A stretch of 64,000 nt of DNA from Finegoldia magna_J (GCF_002243175.1 NZ_NDYF01000010.1:62001-126000); one strand, 5' to 3'. Counted from the first letter of the stretch, positions 1 to 9,097 are shown. The notes: a model not told the origin generated them from the sequence alone. Translations and numbers: made by a program.

Positions 1-208
1 ATTCAATATACACATTGTCATCGTCATTTTTTCTGAGCATTCTAGATGAAATTAAAATATTTTTATTTGTTTTAATTAAACTATCGTCGAAAATTTCCTT
101 CATAACTTTTGGTGTAGATATCAATAATATATCAAAATTCTTGTCTTTGATATATTCATTAATTTCACCGTAAAGTTTTGATTCGTTTTCGTATTTGATT
201 TTTTTCAT
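1..208 (-). CDS. Unknown protein, N-terminal part, cut by window edge
   Basis: The first 69 codons of a minus-strand gene are present and the rest lies beyond the left edge. Its ATG (206-208) overlaps the TGA of the preceding flavoprotein gene in an ATGA junction, so it is the next member of the same operon and probably translationally coupled. The visible part starts MKKIKYENESKLYGEI and has a predicted beta strand (FDILLISTP) followed by a Lys/Asp-rich stretch. No family is recognised. The frame is open to the edge and codon use matches the neighbours. Confidence 0.65.
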   Translation of the reverse strand, partial: MKKIKYENESKLYGEINEYIKDKNFDILLISTPKVMKEIFDDSLIKTNKNILISSRMLRKNDDDNVYIE

Positions 209-1407
209 ATATTTATCCCCGCTAAATAACCCGTTGAAAAAGCAAATTGTAAGTTAAATCCTCCTGTAAAACCATCAACATCAATAATTTCTCCACAAAA
301 ATACAAATCTTTTACAAGTTTAGATTCCATTGTGCTTGGATCAATCTCATTTACATCGATCCCTCCCACACTAATAATTGCATAATCAAGCTTTTCATTT
401 GATACATAAGTAAAATCAAAACTTTTCAAAGTTCTTCTTAAATTATCACGTTCAGATTTTGTTATTTCATTTACCTTTTTATTTGGATTTATATTTGCAG
501 ATTTTAAAATTGGGAGTATCAATTTTTTTATCGTTATTCTACTTATGGCATTTTCAATAGTTTTATTTTGATTTTCGCTGAAATCTCTTAAAATCCTATC
601 ATCAAGTTTTTGATCTGTCAATCCTGGCTTCAAGTCTATTGATATTTTAATATCTCCATTTTTGTTGCATAAAATACTTGATAAAGTAAGTACCAAAGGA
701 CCTGAAATTCCTTTTCTTGTAAAAATCATTTCACCTATATCATTAAATATCAATTTCTTATTAAAATAACATTTTAATCCGACGTTTTTAAGACTAACGC
801 CTTCTAATTCTTCTACATTTTCTTTTAAAATAATTGCACTTAAACCAGGCTTCATTTCATGAATAGTGTGACCTAGCTTAGTTATTTGATTGTAAAGTGA
901 TCCATCTGAGCCTGTATTTGGATATGATTTACCACCACAAGCTATGATTACTTTATCAAATGCATATTCATCATTACTTGTAGTGAGATAAAATTTGTTC
1001 GACTTATAGATTTTATTCACCTTTTCATTTAAGTGTAATTCTGCATTCTTATCTTTCAAAATTTTTTCAAATACTTTGATCACATCTGAAGATTTATCAC
1101 TTTGAGGAAAAACTCTATTCCCACTTTCAACTTTTGTTTTAAGACCATTTGAATTAAAAAAATTTATGACTTGTTCATTTGTAAAGTCATAAAATGGGCT
1201 GTAACAAAAATATTTATTTGTATTCATATTTTCAATCAAATCTTGTATTTCACAAGAATTGGTAATATTGCATCTTCCTTTCCCGGTAATAAACAACTTC
1301 TTACCTATTTTTTCATTATGATCAAAAATATGAATTTCATATTCATCTTTAATGAAGCTTGCAGCCATTAATCCTGCTGCACCTGCTCCTATTATCGCTA
1401 CATTCAT
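205..1407 (-). CDS. HI0933/BaiN-family NAD(P)/FAD-dependent oxidoreductase
   Basis: A soluble 400-residue flavoprotein of the HI0933 (YhiN/BaiN-like) family, for which a physiological substrate is generally not established. Visible marks are the N-terminal Rossmann dinucleotide motif GAGAAGLMAA (residues 7-16), the family motif GKGRCNITN near residue 43, a central TGSDG segment, and the C-terminal FAD-contacting stretch around CGEIIDVDGFTGGFN. Length is normal for the family. The ATG shares one base with the stop of mnmM upstream (TAATG), and its own stop overlaps the next gene, so it sits inside the long nusB-to-edge operon. Family assignment is firm; the reaction is unknown. Confidence 0.9.
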   Translation of the reverse strand: MNVAIIGAGAAGLMAASFIKDEYEIHIFDHNEKIGKKLFITGKGRCNITNSCEIQDLIENMNTNKYFCYSPFYDFTNEQVINFFNSNGLKTKVESGNRVFPQSDKSSDVIKVFEKILKDKNAELHLNEKVNKIYKSNKFYLTTSNDEYAFDKVIIACGGKSYPNTGSDGSLYNQITKLGHTIHEMKPGLSAIILKENVEELEGVSLKNVGLKCYFNKKLIFNDIGEMIFTRKGISGPLVLTLSSILCNKNGDIKISIDLKPGLTDQKLDDRILRDFSENQNKTIENAISRITIKKLILPILKSANINPNKKVNEITKSERDNLRRTLKSFDFTYVSNEKLDYAIISVGGIDVNEIDPSTMESKLVKDLYFCGEIIDVDGFTGGFNLQFAFSTGYLAGINI

Positions 1408-1946
1408 TATTTAATCCTTTCAATTAAGCAAACAAAAGGGGGATTGTTTATTTGATTTATAAAATCGTATCTAATAACGTTGAATTCTTTTTGGTTTAAT
1501 TTTTTTAGGAATTCAATTATGTTTATGCTCTCTTCAAATCCTGGCTTATGTCCAGGATAAAAAGTAATAACAATTTGACCTTCTATGTTCATAACTTTTA
1601 AAAGTTTTTCTAAAGTTTTAATTACAGTGTCATAATCAGTTGTAAGATTTTTATTTCCACCTGGAAGGTATCCTAAGTTAAATACTGCAAAATCGATTTT
1701 TTCATTAGTATATTTTTCAAAATTTAAATGAGAATCATTAATAACTTTTAAATTATCAATTTTTATAGCATTATCGATACAACTTTTTTGGATATCAAAT
1801 CCATAAACTCTTATATTTTCGTTTATAGATATCATTTTGTACGAATCATGTCCGTTTCCAAATGTCATATCTAAACAAATTTTTGAAGTTGGTATTTTAT
1901 CCTTCATCAATGATTCGACTAATGTTTTGGTATTATTATAAATCAT
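1407..1946 (-). CDS. mnmM: MnmM/YtqB-type SAM-dependent methyltransferase
   Basis: A small class I methyltransferase of the YtqB group. Characterised members (MnmM) methylate nm5s2U34 at the wobble position of tRNA. Visible are the SAM motif I LDMTFGNGHDS (residues 25-35), an acidic end of strand 2 (YGFDI, near 50), and the family motif NLGYLPGG (90-97) followed by a TT pair. A GAGGAAG Shine-Dalgarno precedes the ATG. It overlaps the 115-residue gene upstream by 11 bases and touches the flavoprotein gene downstream. The MnmM role comes from family knowledge; no other mnm genes are in the window. Confidence 0.85.
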   Translation of the reverse strand: MIYNNTKTLVESLMKDKIPTSKICLDMTFGNGHDSYKMISINENIRVYGFDIQKSCIDNAIKIDNLKVINDSHLNFEKYTNEKIDFAVFNLGYLPGGNKNLTTDYDTVIKTLEKLLKVMNIEGQIVITFYPGHKPGFEESINIIEFLKKLNQKEFNVIRYDFINQINNPPFVCLIERIK

Positions 1947-2283
1947 TGCAACTTCCTCTAAAAAGTAAATTAAAATCTATCTTACCCTGATTTGCAAAAA
2001 ATGATTTTACTAAGCCATTATTATCATAAAACTCTTCAATACCAAAATCTCTCAAATTCATTCCTATACTTTTTAGGAAAAACAACTTACTAGAATCATC
2101 CTCTTCTAATTGAAAATCTGCTATATTTGCTATTGTACCTTCTGTCCTAATCAGAGAATATCCTTTTGGTTTTAAGTCGTCAATATATAAAAAGCAAAAA
2201 TTCCCCACGATTTCTTCCATATTTAGGTTAAATTTTTTTAAAATTTTTTCGTCTTTGTTATTTGCAAGTCTTACTTCTATCAT
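1936..2283 (-). CDS. Small protein of unknown function, weakly GNAT-like
   Basis: A 115-residue protein overlapping rluB upstream by 26 bases and mnmM downstream by 11, with a good GAGGT Shine-Dalgarno, so almost certainly expressed. The opening MIEVRLANNKDEKIL resembles the first strand and helix of GNAT acetyltransferases, and a central GTIANIADFQ segment could be the following strands. The acetyl-CoA pyrophosphate loop (Q/RxxGxG/A) is not visible, so if it derives from GNAT it has lost the canonical site. Predicted soluble, no membrane segment. No function is assigned. Confidence 0.6.
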   Translation of the reverse strand: MIEVRLANNKDEKILKKFNLNMEEIVGNFCFLYIDDLKPKGYSLIRTEGTIANIADFQLEEDDSSKLFFLKSIGMNLRDFGIEEFYDNNGLVKSFFANQGKIDFNLLFRGSCNDL

Positions 2284-2986
2284 ATTTACCTCTTATTAAA
2301 TCCAAATCTTCATTTTTTAACAGTACGTATTCTCCACTTTTTAAATTATTTCCCATTTTGTAATTACCAATTTGAACTCTTTTTAAATCCAAAACCGGAT
2401 GATTTATATAATCAAACATTTTTCTGATTTGTCTGTTTCTGCCTTCATAAATAGTTACCATATACTTTGTATTATCTTTTACATTTGCAATAAATTCTAT
2501 ATTTGATTTTTTTAATTTATAGCCGTCTAAGACTATTCCATTTTTTAATTCTTGTATTTTATCTTTAGTTGGTTTCCCTTTGACTAAAACCTCATAAACT
2601 TTTTTATGCTCAAATTTAGGATGAGTTAGTTCATAGGTTAACTCACCATCATTCGTTAAAATTAATAATCCATGAGAATCTTTATCCAAACGCCCAACTG
2701 GATAAACTCTTGTCTTAGATTTGATTAAATCCACAACTTTTTTATCAGCAAATTTATCCTTAACTGTAGAAGTATATCCGATAGGTTTATTTATAGCAAT
2801 ATAAATTTTTTCTTCTTTTTTGCTAATTTTCTTGCCTTCGACTTCAACAATATCACGATCATTTACTTGATATGATAAATCCAGGAGTATTGTCCCATTG
2901 ACACAAACTTTTGAGTTTTTGATTAGTTCATCAGCCTTTCTTCTCGAACAATATCCACTTTGTGCGATGAACTTATTTATTCTCAT
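2258..2986 (-). CDS. rluB: Pseudouridine synthase, RluB/RsuA family
   Basis: Isomerises a specific uridine in rRNA; in Firmicutes the scpAB-linked member is the RluB-type 23S enzyme. The protein begins with an S4 RNA-binding domain (residues 1-60, MRINKFIAQSGYCSRRKADE) and carries the catalytic motif GRLDKDSHGLLIL, with nucleophile Asp101. A RNRQIRKMF segment near residue 183 is also typical. At 242 residues it is a normal family member. It overlaps scpB upstream by 14 bases, the common scpA-scpB-rluB order of Firmicutes. The exact target uridine cannot be read from sequence. Confidence 0.93.
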   Translation of the reverse strand: MRINKFIAQSGYCSRRKADELIKNSKVCVNGTILLDLSYQVNDRDIVEVEGKKISKKEEKIYIAINKPIGYTSTVKDKFADKKVVDLIKSKTRVYPVGRLDKDSHGLLILTNDGELTYELTHPKFEHKKVYEVLVKGKPTKDKIQELKNGIVLDGYKLKKSNIEFIANVKDNTKYMVTIYEGRNRQIRKMFDYINHPVLDLKRVQIGNYKMGNNLKSGEYVLLKNEDLDLIRGKYDRSKTCK

Positions 2987-3521
2987 TTTCTTTTTCCTTT
3001 ATAAGTTTTTCTATTTCGTTTAATTTTGGAAGATCTTCCAAAGAATTAATATTGAAATAATACAGGAACTGATCCGTAGTACCATACAATATAGGCTTCC
3101 CGATTTTATCAAGTCTTCCGACTTCTTTTATTAGATTTTTTTTGGTTAAAGTGTCAATTGATGAACTAGATTTTACTCCTCTTATTTCATCTATTTCAAT
3201 TCTGGTTATAGGTTGTTTGTAAGCTATAATCGATAAAACTTCCATGGTGGTATTAGTTAATCTTGTATTTTTATTTTTCACAAAAATTTCTTTTAAAAAT
3301 TCGTAGTATTCTTTTTTAGTTTGAATTTGGTAGCTATCGTTGATGCATCTGATTTCCAGAGAAGTGTTTCTATATTCGTATTCTTTAATTAAATCATCGA
3401 GCATATTTCTAGTTTCTTTTTTGCCAAGGTTTATGGCTTCAGATATTGAAGAAATATCTAATGGTTCACCCCATAAGAAAAGTAAAGATTCAATTTTATT
3501 TCGAATAATTTTATCTTCCAT
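2973..3521 (-). CDS. scpB: Condensin subunit ScpB
   Basis: The winged-helix kleisin-associated subunit of the SMC-ScpAB condensin that compacts and segregates the chromosome. The 182 residues show two winged-helix blocks; the first begins at IIRNKIESLLFLWGEPL and the second contains the family signature around VLSIIAYKQPITRIEIDEIRG (roughly 90-115), followed by GRPILYGTT-like KIGKPILYGTTDQF. It starts two bases after the scpA stop. The partner SMC is encoded 9 kb upstream in this window, so the full condensin set is present, in two separate operons. Confidence 0.95.
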   Translation of the reverse strand: MEDKIIRNKIESLLFLWGEPLDISSISEAINLGKKETRNMLDDLIKEYEYRNTSLEIRCINDSYQIQTKKEYYEFLKEIFVKNKNTRLTNTTMEVLSIIAYKQPITRIEIDEIRGVKSSSSIDTLTKKNLIKEVGRLDKIGKPILYGTTDQFLYYFNINSLEDLPKLNEIEKLIKEKENENK

Positions 3522-3523
3522 AA

Positions 3524-4231
3524 TTACCTCATTAATATTTCCATATTATCCTCATTTTTTACAACTTTTAATATGTTTGATTTTAATAATTCTAGTAAAG
3601 CTAAAAAAACAGATATAACTTCATTTCTATTGGTCTTTTGTGATAAAAAAGATGAAAAACTATATGTTCTATTTTTTTCTACCTTCCACAATATATCTTC
3701 AATACAATCTTCAATTTTATATTCTTCTGCTTCAATAATTTCTGTTTCTTCAATTACAATTCTATTATCTTCTCTATTTAATATTTCTAACAAAGTTTCA
3801 GATAATAAATTAACATCTGGAACAATCAAATTTTCTTTTTCAGATTGATAAGCCGACAAATCCTCTTGAATTTTTCTAAAATGTTTCGATGAGATGTTTT
3901 CTAATCCAATCAATTGCTTAGAAATCTCTTTAAATTTTTTATATTCTATTAATCGTTGTTTAATCAAATCTTCATCTATCTGATCATCTTCATCAAAATC
4001 ATTTTTTGGTAATAATTTTTTTGATTTTATATATAACAAAGTAGAAGCTAAGTAAATAAAATCAGTCAAATCTTTAGTAGAATGATTTTTCAAATTCTCA
4101 ACTTCTTCAATGAATTTATTTGTGATTTTTGCTAAATCAACATTTTCTATATCAATTTTTTCTTTTTCAACCAAGTTTAATAATAGATCCATTGGACCGT
4201 TGAATTCTTCAGTTTCAATAATTAAACTCAT
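3524..4231 (-). CDS. scpA: Condensin kleisin subunit ScpA
   Basis: The kleisin that bridges the SMC heads in bacterial condensin. The 235-residue protein opens with the ScpA signature (FNGPMDLLLNLVEKEKIDI, residues 9-27), which binds the SMC neck. It has a charged central linker and a C-terminal winged helix (FLALLELLKSN, near 210-220) that binds the SMC cap. Its ATG overlaps the stop of the site-2 protease gene (ATGA), and scpB follows after two bases, so all three are probably translationally coupled. Confidence 0.95.
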   Translation of the reverse strand: MSLIIETEEFNGPMDLLLNLVEKEKIDIENVDLAKITNKFIEEVENLKNHSTKDLTDFIYLASTLLYIKSKKLLPKNDFDEDDQIDEDLIKQRLIEYKKFKEISKQLIGLENISSKHFRKIQEDLSAYQSEKENLIVPDVNLLSETLLEILNREDNRIVIEETEIIEAEEYKIEDCIEDILWKVEKNRTYSFSSFLSQKTNRNEVISVFLALLELLKSNILKVVKNEDNMEILMR

Positions 4232-4836
4232 AGTGCAATTGCTAACCTTAAAAATTTATCAATTATAAATGATGTTATAGGCGTTAAAACTTTACCTAAC
4301 ACACCTGAAAATATTAATATCAGCAATATAAAATAAGTGTATTTTTCATATTTTGCCATAAAATCTAAAAATTTTCCTGGAAAAAATGCCGTTACAACCT
4401 TTGAACCATCTAAAGGTGGAACAGGAATTAAGTTAAATACAGCGAAATACACGTTATACACAATAAATAAACTCAAAATTTCTGAAACTACAGGATTTAC
4501 ATGAGAAAATTTAACATATAAAAACGAAAATATTAGTCCTAAAATCAAATTAACGGTAACTCCCGCAATTGAAACCAAGAACATTCCCAAATGTCTTTTT
4601 CTAAAATTATATGAGTTTATTGGAACTGGCTTTGCCCAACCAAACTTAAATAAAATCAAACTAATTGCACCTAATGGATCAATATGATCAATAGGATTGA
4701 AGCTTAATCTTCCCATATTCTTTGCCGTATTATCGCCCATCCAATATGCAACATAACCGTGAGCGAGTTCATGAAGAACAATTGTTGGTAGCAATACAAA
4801 TATAATTATAATGTAATGATTTATCGTTTCTAACAT
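4228..4836 (-). CDS. Site-2 protease family (M50) membrane metalloprotease
   Basis: An integral membrane zinc metalloprotease of the short M50/S2P group that lacks a PDZ domain. The zinc motif HELAH lies at residues 22-26 in the first membrane segment. The third-ligand motif NLIPVPPLDG is at 135-144, with Asp143. Four to six hydrophobic segments are visible and the length of 202 is usual. It overlaps the NUDIX gene upstream by 7 bases and scpA downstream by 4; linkage to scpAB recurs in clostridia. No substrate is known, and nothing here resembles SpoIVFB partners. Confidence 0.9.
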   Translation of the reverse strand: MLETINHYIIIIFVLLPTIVLHELAHGYVAYWMGDNTAKNMGRLSFNPIDHIDPLGAISLILFKFGWAKPVPINSYNFRKRHLGMFLVSIAGVTVNLILGLIFSFLYVKFSHVNPVVSEILSLFIVYNVYFAVFNLIPVPPLDGSKVVTAFFPGKFLDFMAKYEKYTYFILLILIFSGVLGKVLTPITSFIIDKFLRLAIAL

Positions 4837-5366
4837 TTATTCACATTCCTTAAAAAATATAGAATTCCCATAATTGTCTTACCATCAATTATAGCTCCGT
4901 CCTCTATCATTTGAATTAATTTTTCCTGTTCTATAAGTTCTATATTTAAAAATTCATCGTCATCAGCTTCTAGTTCGTCTTTGAATAATTCTTCAGCCAA
5001 AAAGAAACTTACTTTTTCATCACTAAAACCTGGAGAAGAATAAGCGTCGAACAGATAAGTTAAGATCTTACAATTATAACCTATTTCTTCCCTCATTTCT
5101 CTTATCGCCGCGTCTTTTGGTGTTTCATTGTGTTCAATTAACCCTGCTGGTAATTCCATTAATTGTTGGTCTATAGCTTTTCTATATTGACTAACAAAAA
5201 ATAATTTATTATCTTTTACTGCGATTATACACACAGCATTTGCATGCTCTACAATTTCTCTTTTTGAGTATTTTCTATTTGGAAGTTCAACCGTATCTAA
5301 TCTAAGGTTTAAAATTCTTCCCTCATATATCATTTCACTCTTTATAGTTTTTTCTTCATAATCCAT
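4830..5366 (-). CDS. NUDIX hydrolase, ADP-ribose pyrophosphatase type
   Basis: A soluble hydrolase of nucleoside diphosphates linked to another moiety, most like the NudF ADP-ribose pyrophosphatases. The complete Nudix box runs over residues 75-97 (G75, E81, R89-E90, E93-E94, G96), which binds the catalytic metals. The upstream FFVSQYRKAIDQQLMELPAG segment (56-75) is the typical substrate-side stretch of ADP-ribose enzymes. Its 178 residues fit. The ATG is two bases after the recN stop. The ADP-ribose preference is inferred from similarity only. Confidence 0.88.
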   Translation of the reverse strand: MDYEEKTIKSEMIYEGRILNLRLDTVELPNRKYSKREIVEHANAVCIIAVKDNKLFFVSQYRKAIDQQLMELPAGLIEHNETPKDAAIREMREEIGYNCKILTYLFDAYSSPGFSDEKVSFFLAEELFKDELEADDDEFLNIELIEQEKLIQMIEDGAIIDGKTIMGILYFLRNVNKC

Positions 5367-5368
5367 AA

Positions 5369-7066
5369 TTATCTCCTATCATTTTTTAATTCATTTGCTT
5401 GATTGATCATTAATTTTGCTTGTTCAATTGTCGTTTCTGTGATGTTTATTCCTCCGATCAATCTCGAAATTTCATTTACCTTTTCTTCAGGAGTTAATAC
5501 TTTTAAAATTGATTTTGTTTCGTTACTACAATCAATCTTTTCAATTAAAATGTGATTATCGCTCAATGAAGCTATTTGAGGTAAATGACTTATTGAAATC
5601 ACTTGTTTGTCTTTTGATAAATCAATAAGTTTTTCACCTACTACCAATGCCGTTCTGCCACTGATTCCAGTATCAATTTCGTCAAAAATAAGAGTATTAA
5701 TATCTTCAAAATCTGATATAACTGACTTAAATCCAAGCATAATTCGTGAAATTTCTCCGCCAGATGCAATAGATGCCATTGGTTTTAAATCTTGTCCTAA
5801 ATTTGTTTTAATCATAAAATCCAATGAATCATAACCTTTTTCATTGAAATCAGAAAGTTTTTCAAATTTGACCTGAAAATCAGCATGTTTCATATTCAAA
5901 TCTTTTAGATTTTGAACTATTAATTTTTCTAATTTAGAAACAATTTCTTTTCTAATTTTATGAAGTCTATCTGATAATTCAAGTCCTTTCTTCTTGTCTG
6001 AATCAATTAATTCCTTGAATTTTCTTTTATTTTCTGTAATTTCATTCAATTCTTTAAGTCTACGTTCCAAATTTTGTCTAAATGAAATTATATCATCAAT
6101 AGATTTTCCGTATTTTCTCTTTAAATTTGTAATTATTGCTATTTTATTTTCTAAATCATTTAATTTGAACTCATCTTGATAGATGCTTGATGAATATGAA
6201 CTAATCCTTGAGAACAAGTCGTCCATCTCATAATAAATCTTATCCAAATCTTGCTTAAAAGAATTCACTTCATTATCAAACTCACATATGGAATCCATCT
6301 TGCTTAAAACAATATTAAACATAGTGTTTATATCTTGTTCATTGTAGTTTTCATCTGAATACATGTTTAATATTTCACCGATATTATTTTTAATCAAATT
6401 AACATTAGATAGTTTATTATACTCATTTTCAAGTTCTTCTTCATCCAAGTTATCAAGATCTATTTGTGATATTTCTTCTATTTGATAATTTATTATATCG
6501 AGTTGTCTATCCTTTTCTTCATTTGAAATATTAAAACTCTTGTACGCTTTTTTGTATTCTGCAATATGATTAAGAATTTCTCTTAACTCAGTTTTGATTT
6601 TAAAAGTTTCTTCCTTATCAAATGAATCAATTAAATCTAAATAAAAATCCTTATTCAATAGTGATTGAGTTCCATTTTGTCCATGAATGTCAACAAATTT
6701 ACTCATTAATTCATTTAGTGTGCTAAGTGTGATTGATCTATTGTTTAATTTATTTATGCTTTTTAAATTAGTATCTACAATTCTTGAAATTATTATTACT
6801 CCATCTTCAGCATTGTATCCCATGTCTTCTAAAAATTTAATTTTAGAATTATCAGCTATTGTAAATGTCGCTTCAACAATAGTTTTTTTTGAAGAGTCTC
6901 TGACAAAACTTTTGTTAAATCTTTGTCCTAAAAGAAGTTCAAAAGCTTCTATCAAAATTGATTTTCCTGAACCAGTTTCACCAGTTATGATATTAAGTCC
7001 ATTTGTAAAATCGACATTGATTTTGTCAATTATCGCAAAATTTTCTATATAAAGAGAATTTAACAT
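5369..7066 (-). CDS. recN: DNA repair protein RecN
   Basis: An SMC-like ATPase acting early in double-strand break repair. The 565 residues carry a Walker A motif GETGSGKS (29-36), the HGQ motif within VDIHGQNGTQSLL, two long coiled-coil arms, an ABC signature ASGGEISR near 435 and a Walker B TLIFDEIDTGISG just after it. It follows argR after four bases, the argR-recN order common in Firmicutes. No LexA-like site was seen upstream, so regulation appears to be operonic. Confidence 0.96.
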   Translation of the reverse strand: MLNSLYIENFAIIDKINVDFTNGLNIITGETGSGKSILIEAFELLLGQRFNKSFVRDSSKKTIVEATFTIADNSKIKFLEDMGYNAEDGVIIISRIVDTNLKSINKLNNRSITLSTLNELMSKFVDIHGQNGTQSLLNKDFYLDLIDSFDKEETFKIKTELREILNHIAEYKKAYKSFNISNEEKDRQLDIINYQIEEISQIDLDNLDEEELENEYNKLSNVNLIKNNIGEILNMYSDENYNEQDINTMFNIVLSKMDSICEFDNEVNSFKQDLDKIYYEMDDLFSRISSYSSSIYQDEFKLNDLENKIAIITNLKRKYGKSIDDIISFRQNLERRLKELNEITENKRKFKELIDSDKKKGLELSDRLHKIRKEIVSKLEKLIVQNLKDLNMKHADFQVKFEKLSDFNEKGYDSLDFMIKTNLGQDLKPMASIASGGEISRIMLGFKSVISDFEDINTLIFDEIDTGISGRTALVVGEKLIDLSKDKQVISISHLPQIASLSDNHILIEKIDCSNETKSILKVLTPEEKVNEISRLIGGINITETTIEQAKLMINQANELKNDRR

Positions 7067-7070
7067 TTTT

Positions 7071-7523
7071 TTACCTGATGATTGATTTGATTTCTGAAAC
7101 TAATTTTTCCAATCCAGACTTATCTTCAACAGTTATATAAATAGTATCGTTACCTGTTAGAATTCCTGCTATATTGTCTAATTTAGCGTTTGTAATTGCC
7201 ATACCACATACTGTTGCAGTGTGAGATATTGTTTTAATAATTACCATATCTTCATTGTGCTTGATAGTCAACACTGCAGATCTGAAAATCTTATCTAATC
7301 TTTCGTTTAATGAATCGTGTACAGTGTCAATTATTGCATAATGATATTCGCCTTCTCTAGTTTGAACTTTTGATATTCTTAATTCTTTTATATCTCTAGA
7401 AATAGTAGCTTGTGTAGCTCTAACTCCATGAGCTTCTAAATAGTCAGAAAGTTCTTCCTGAGTTCTTATTTCATTTTCTTCTATTAAGTCTAGAATTAAT
7501 CTTTGTCTTGTGTATTTTTTCAT
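7071..7523 (-). CDS. argR: Arginine repressor ArgR/AhrC
   Basis: A hexameric arginine-sensing transcription factor. The N-terminal winged helix (residues 1-70) contains the recognition helix region QATISRDIKEL (38-48). The C-terminal oligomerisation domain has the arginine-binding segment IAGILTGNDT (118-127), equivalent to GTIAGDDT in characterised proteins. Length of 150 is standard. It lies between tlyA and recN as in most Firmicutes, with spacings of 4 bases on each side. No arginine biosynthesis or deiminase genes are in the window, so its targets here are unknown. Confidence 0.95.
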   Translation of the reverse strand: MKKYTRQRLILDLIEENEIRTQEELSDYLEAHGVRATQATISRDIKELRISKVQTREGEYHYAIIDTVHDSLNERLDKIFRSAVLTIKHNEDMVIIKTISHTATVCGMAITNAKLDNIAGILTGNDTIYITVEDKSGLEKLVSEIKSIIR

Positions 7524-7527
7524 ATTT

Positions 7528-8286
7528 TTACCTCAATCTATTAAATGCTGTATCCACAACATCCTTGAATTTTATATTTTTATTATCTAAAGTCGTAATA
7601 TGGATTAAATACTCTATATTGCCACTCTTACCTTTTATCGGACTATGTGTCATCTCAGAAATATACAATCCTTCATCATTTAGATAATTATTAATATCAT
7701 TTATTATAGATAAATGTTCCTTTTTATTATTAATTATATGATTTTTTGATTTTAATTCAAACTGCGGCTTTATCAGAAATATCATTTCGCCATTATTTTT
7801 TAGCATCTTAACGGCATTTGGAATAATCATTTTCAATGATATAAAAGATACATCGCATACTATCAAATCAAATTTAGGATACTCATCTACATTAATATTT
7901 CGAAAATTTGTATTTTCGAATAATTTAACCCTGCTATCATGTCTAAGTTCGTCAACCATTTGATTATTGCCAACATCAATAGCATAGACTTCTTTTGCAT
8001 TATTTTTTAATAAAACTTGAGTAAAGCCACCAGTAGATGATCCTATATCTAAGCACAAATCATGCTTACCTATGTTAAATACCTCAAAAGCTTTTAAAAG
8101 CTTCAGAGCTCCTCTTCCAACATATTCAGTGTGTTCTTTTACTTCAACTTCATCAGAATTTATTTCAAGTGATGGTTTCTTTACTAGATTACCTTTATAA
8201 TAAACCAATTCATTTTCAATCAGAGATTTTGCCTTTGTTCTAGAAGATGCGAAGTTGTTTTCACATAAATACACATCAATTCTCAT
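7528..8286 (-). CDS. tlyA: TlyA-family rRNA 2'-O-methyltransferase
   Basis: A TlyA/hemolysin-A family protein: an S4 RNA-binding domain (residues 1-60) followed by an FtsJ-like methyltransferase domain with SAM motif LDIGSSTGG (79-87). Characterised TlyA proteins methylate cytidines in 16S and/or 23S rRNA. The frame is open 13 codons further upstream, but I place the start at the ATG at 8286: it gives the family's usual opening (MRIDVYLCE), has an AGGAAA Shine-Dalgarno 8 bases away, and removes a long overlap with ispA. It sits in the ispA-tlyA-argR order. Any haemolytic activity is not supported. Confidence 0.92.
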   Translation of the reverse strand: MRIDVYLCENNFASSRTKAKSLIENELVYYKGNLVKKPSLEINSDEVEVKEHTEYVGRGALKLLKAFEVFNIGKHDLCLDIGSSTGGFTQVLLKNNAKEVYAIDVGNNQMVDELRHDSRVKLFENTNFRNINVDEYPKFDLIVCDVSFISLKMIIPNAVKMLKNNGEMIFLIKPQFELKSKNHIINNKKEHLSIINDINNYLNDEGLYISEMTHSPIKGKSGNIEYLIHITTLDNKNIKFKDVVDTAFNRLR

Positions 8287-8287
8287 A

Positions 8288-9097
8288 TTAATATTTCCTG
8301 TCCAACAATTTATTTGTAAGCTCAATCAAAGGTTGTGAATTGTCTATATCTTGAATGCATTCTATAGCTCTTTGAGAATACTTATTTGCATCATCAATGC
8401 CTTTTTCTTTTCCAAAAATAGTGACATAAGTTTTTTTGTTAATTTTTAAATCATTCTCATAATCCATAATGTCATCAATTATTTGAAACGCCATTCCTAG
8501 ATTAAAAGCATAATCTTCTAGTTTTAATAATGTATTATCGCCAACCCTACTTAAAATTCCAGCAGATACAGTAGATGCTTTAAGTAAATTACACGTTTTT
8601 TTATCGTAAATTTCAATAATATTTTTTTCAGAAATCTCACTGTCAATATCCAAAAGTTGACCTTTTATCATGCCAAAACAACCTGATTTCTTTACGATAT
8701 AATTTGCACACTTTGCGTCAATTTCGTTCTTAATCGATTCAGATAATACTTCAAATGAATAATTCAAAAGTGCATCCCCTACTAAAACTGCAATATCTTC
8801 TCCGTATTTTTTATGAACCGTTAACTTCCCTCTTCTATATTCGTCATTATCCATACATTCCAAGTCATCATGCACTAATGAATAATTGTGAATTAATTCT
8901 ATAGCAAGTGCGTAATTTATAGATTCAGTTATCGATTCATTAAACATTTGATAAGTTAACAAAAACAAAAGTGGTCTTAGTCTTTTTGCACCATCGTCAA
9001 CAATGGTGTAGCGCAGAGCTTCGCCAATTTTATCATCGGAAAATTTTATGTTTTTTAATGAAGTGTTTATTAAATTTATAATTTCCTTACTATTCAT
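8288..9097 (-). CDS. ispA: Polyprenyl (farnesyl/geranylgeranyl-type) diphosphate synthase
   Basis: A short-chain trans-prenyltransferase making farnesyl or geranylgeranyl diphosphate for undecaprenyl and quinone precursors. The first aspartate-rich motif is DDLECMD (residues 77-83) and the second is DDIMD (208-212), with GAKRLRP near 36 and GQLLD at 146. The frame continues to a GTG at 9106 and an ATG at 9103, but the ATG at 9097 has the best-placed, though weak, Shine-Dalgarno (AAGTGA), so the start is uncertain by three codons. It overlaps xseB, as in many Firmicutes (xseA-xseB-ispA). Chain length cannot be read. Confidence 0.9.
   Translation of the reverse strand: MNSKEIINLINTSLKNIKFSDDKIGEALRYTIVDDGAKRLRPLLFLLTYQMFNESITESINYALAIELIHNYSLVHDDLECMDNDEYRRGKLTVHKKYGEDIAVLVGDALLNYSFEVLSESIKNEIDAKCANYIVKKSGCFGMIKGQLLDIDSEISEKNIIEIYDKKTCNLLKASTVSAGILSRVGDNTLLKLEDYAFNLGMAFQIIDDIMDYENDLKINKKTYVTIFGKEKGIDDANKYSQRAIECIQDIDNSQPLIELTNKLLDRKY

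Noticed and set aside
6687..7052. Plus-strand open frame of 121 codons opposite recN
   Set aside because: Antisense shadow of the recN N-terminal domain; no ribosome-binding site and no recognisable protein.
7528..8286. TlyA as a haemolysin
   Set aside because: The S4 plus FtsJ-like architecture with an intact SAM motif indicates an rRNA methyltransferase; nothing suggests a pore-forming toxin.
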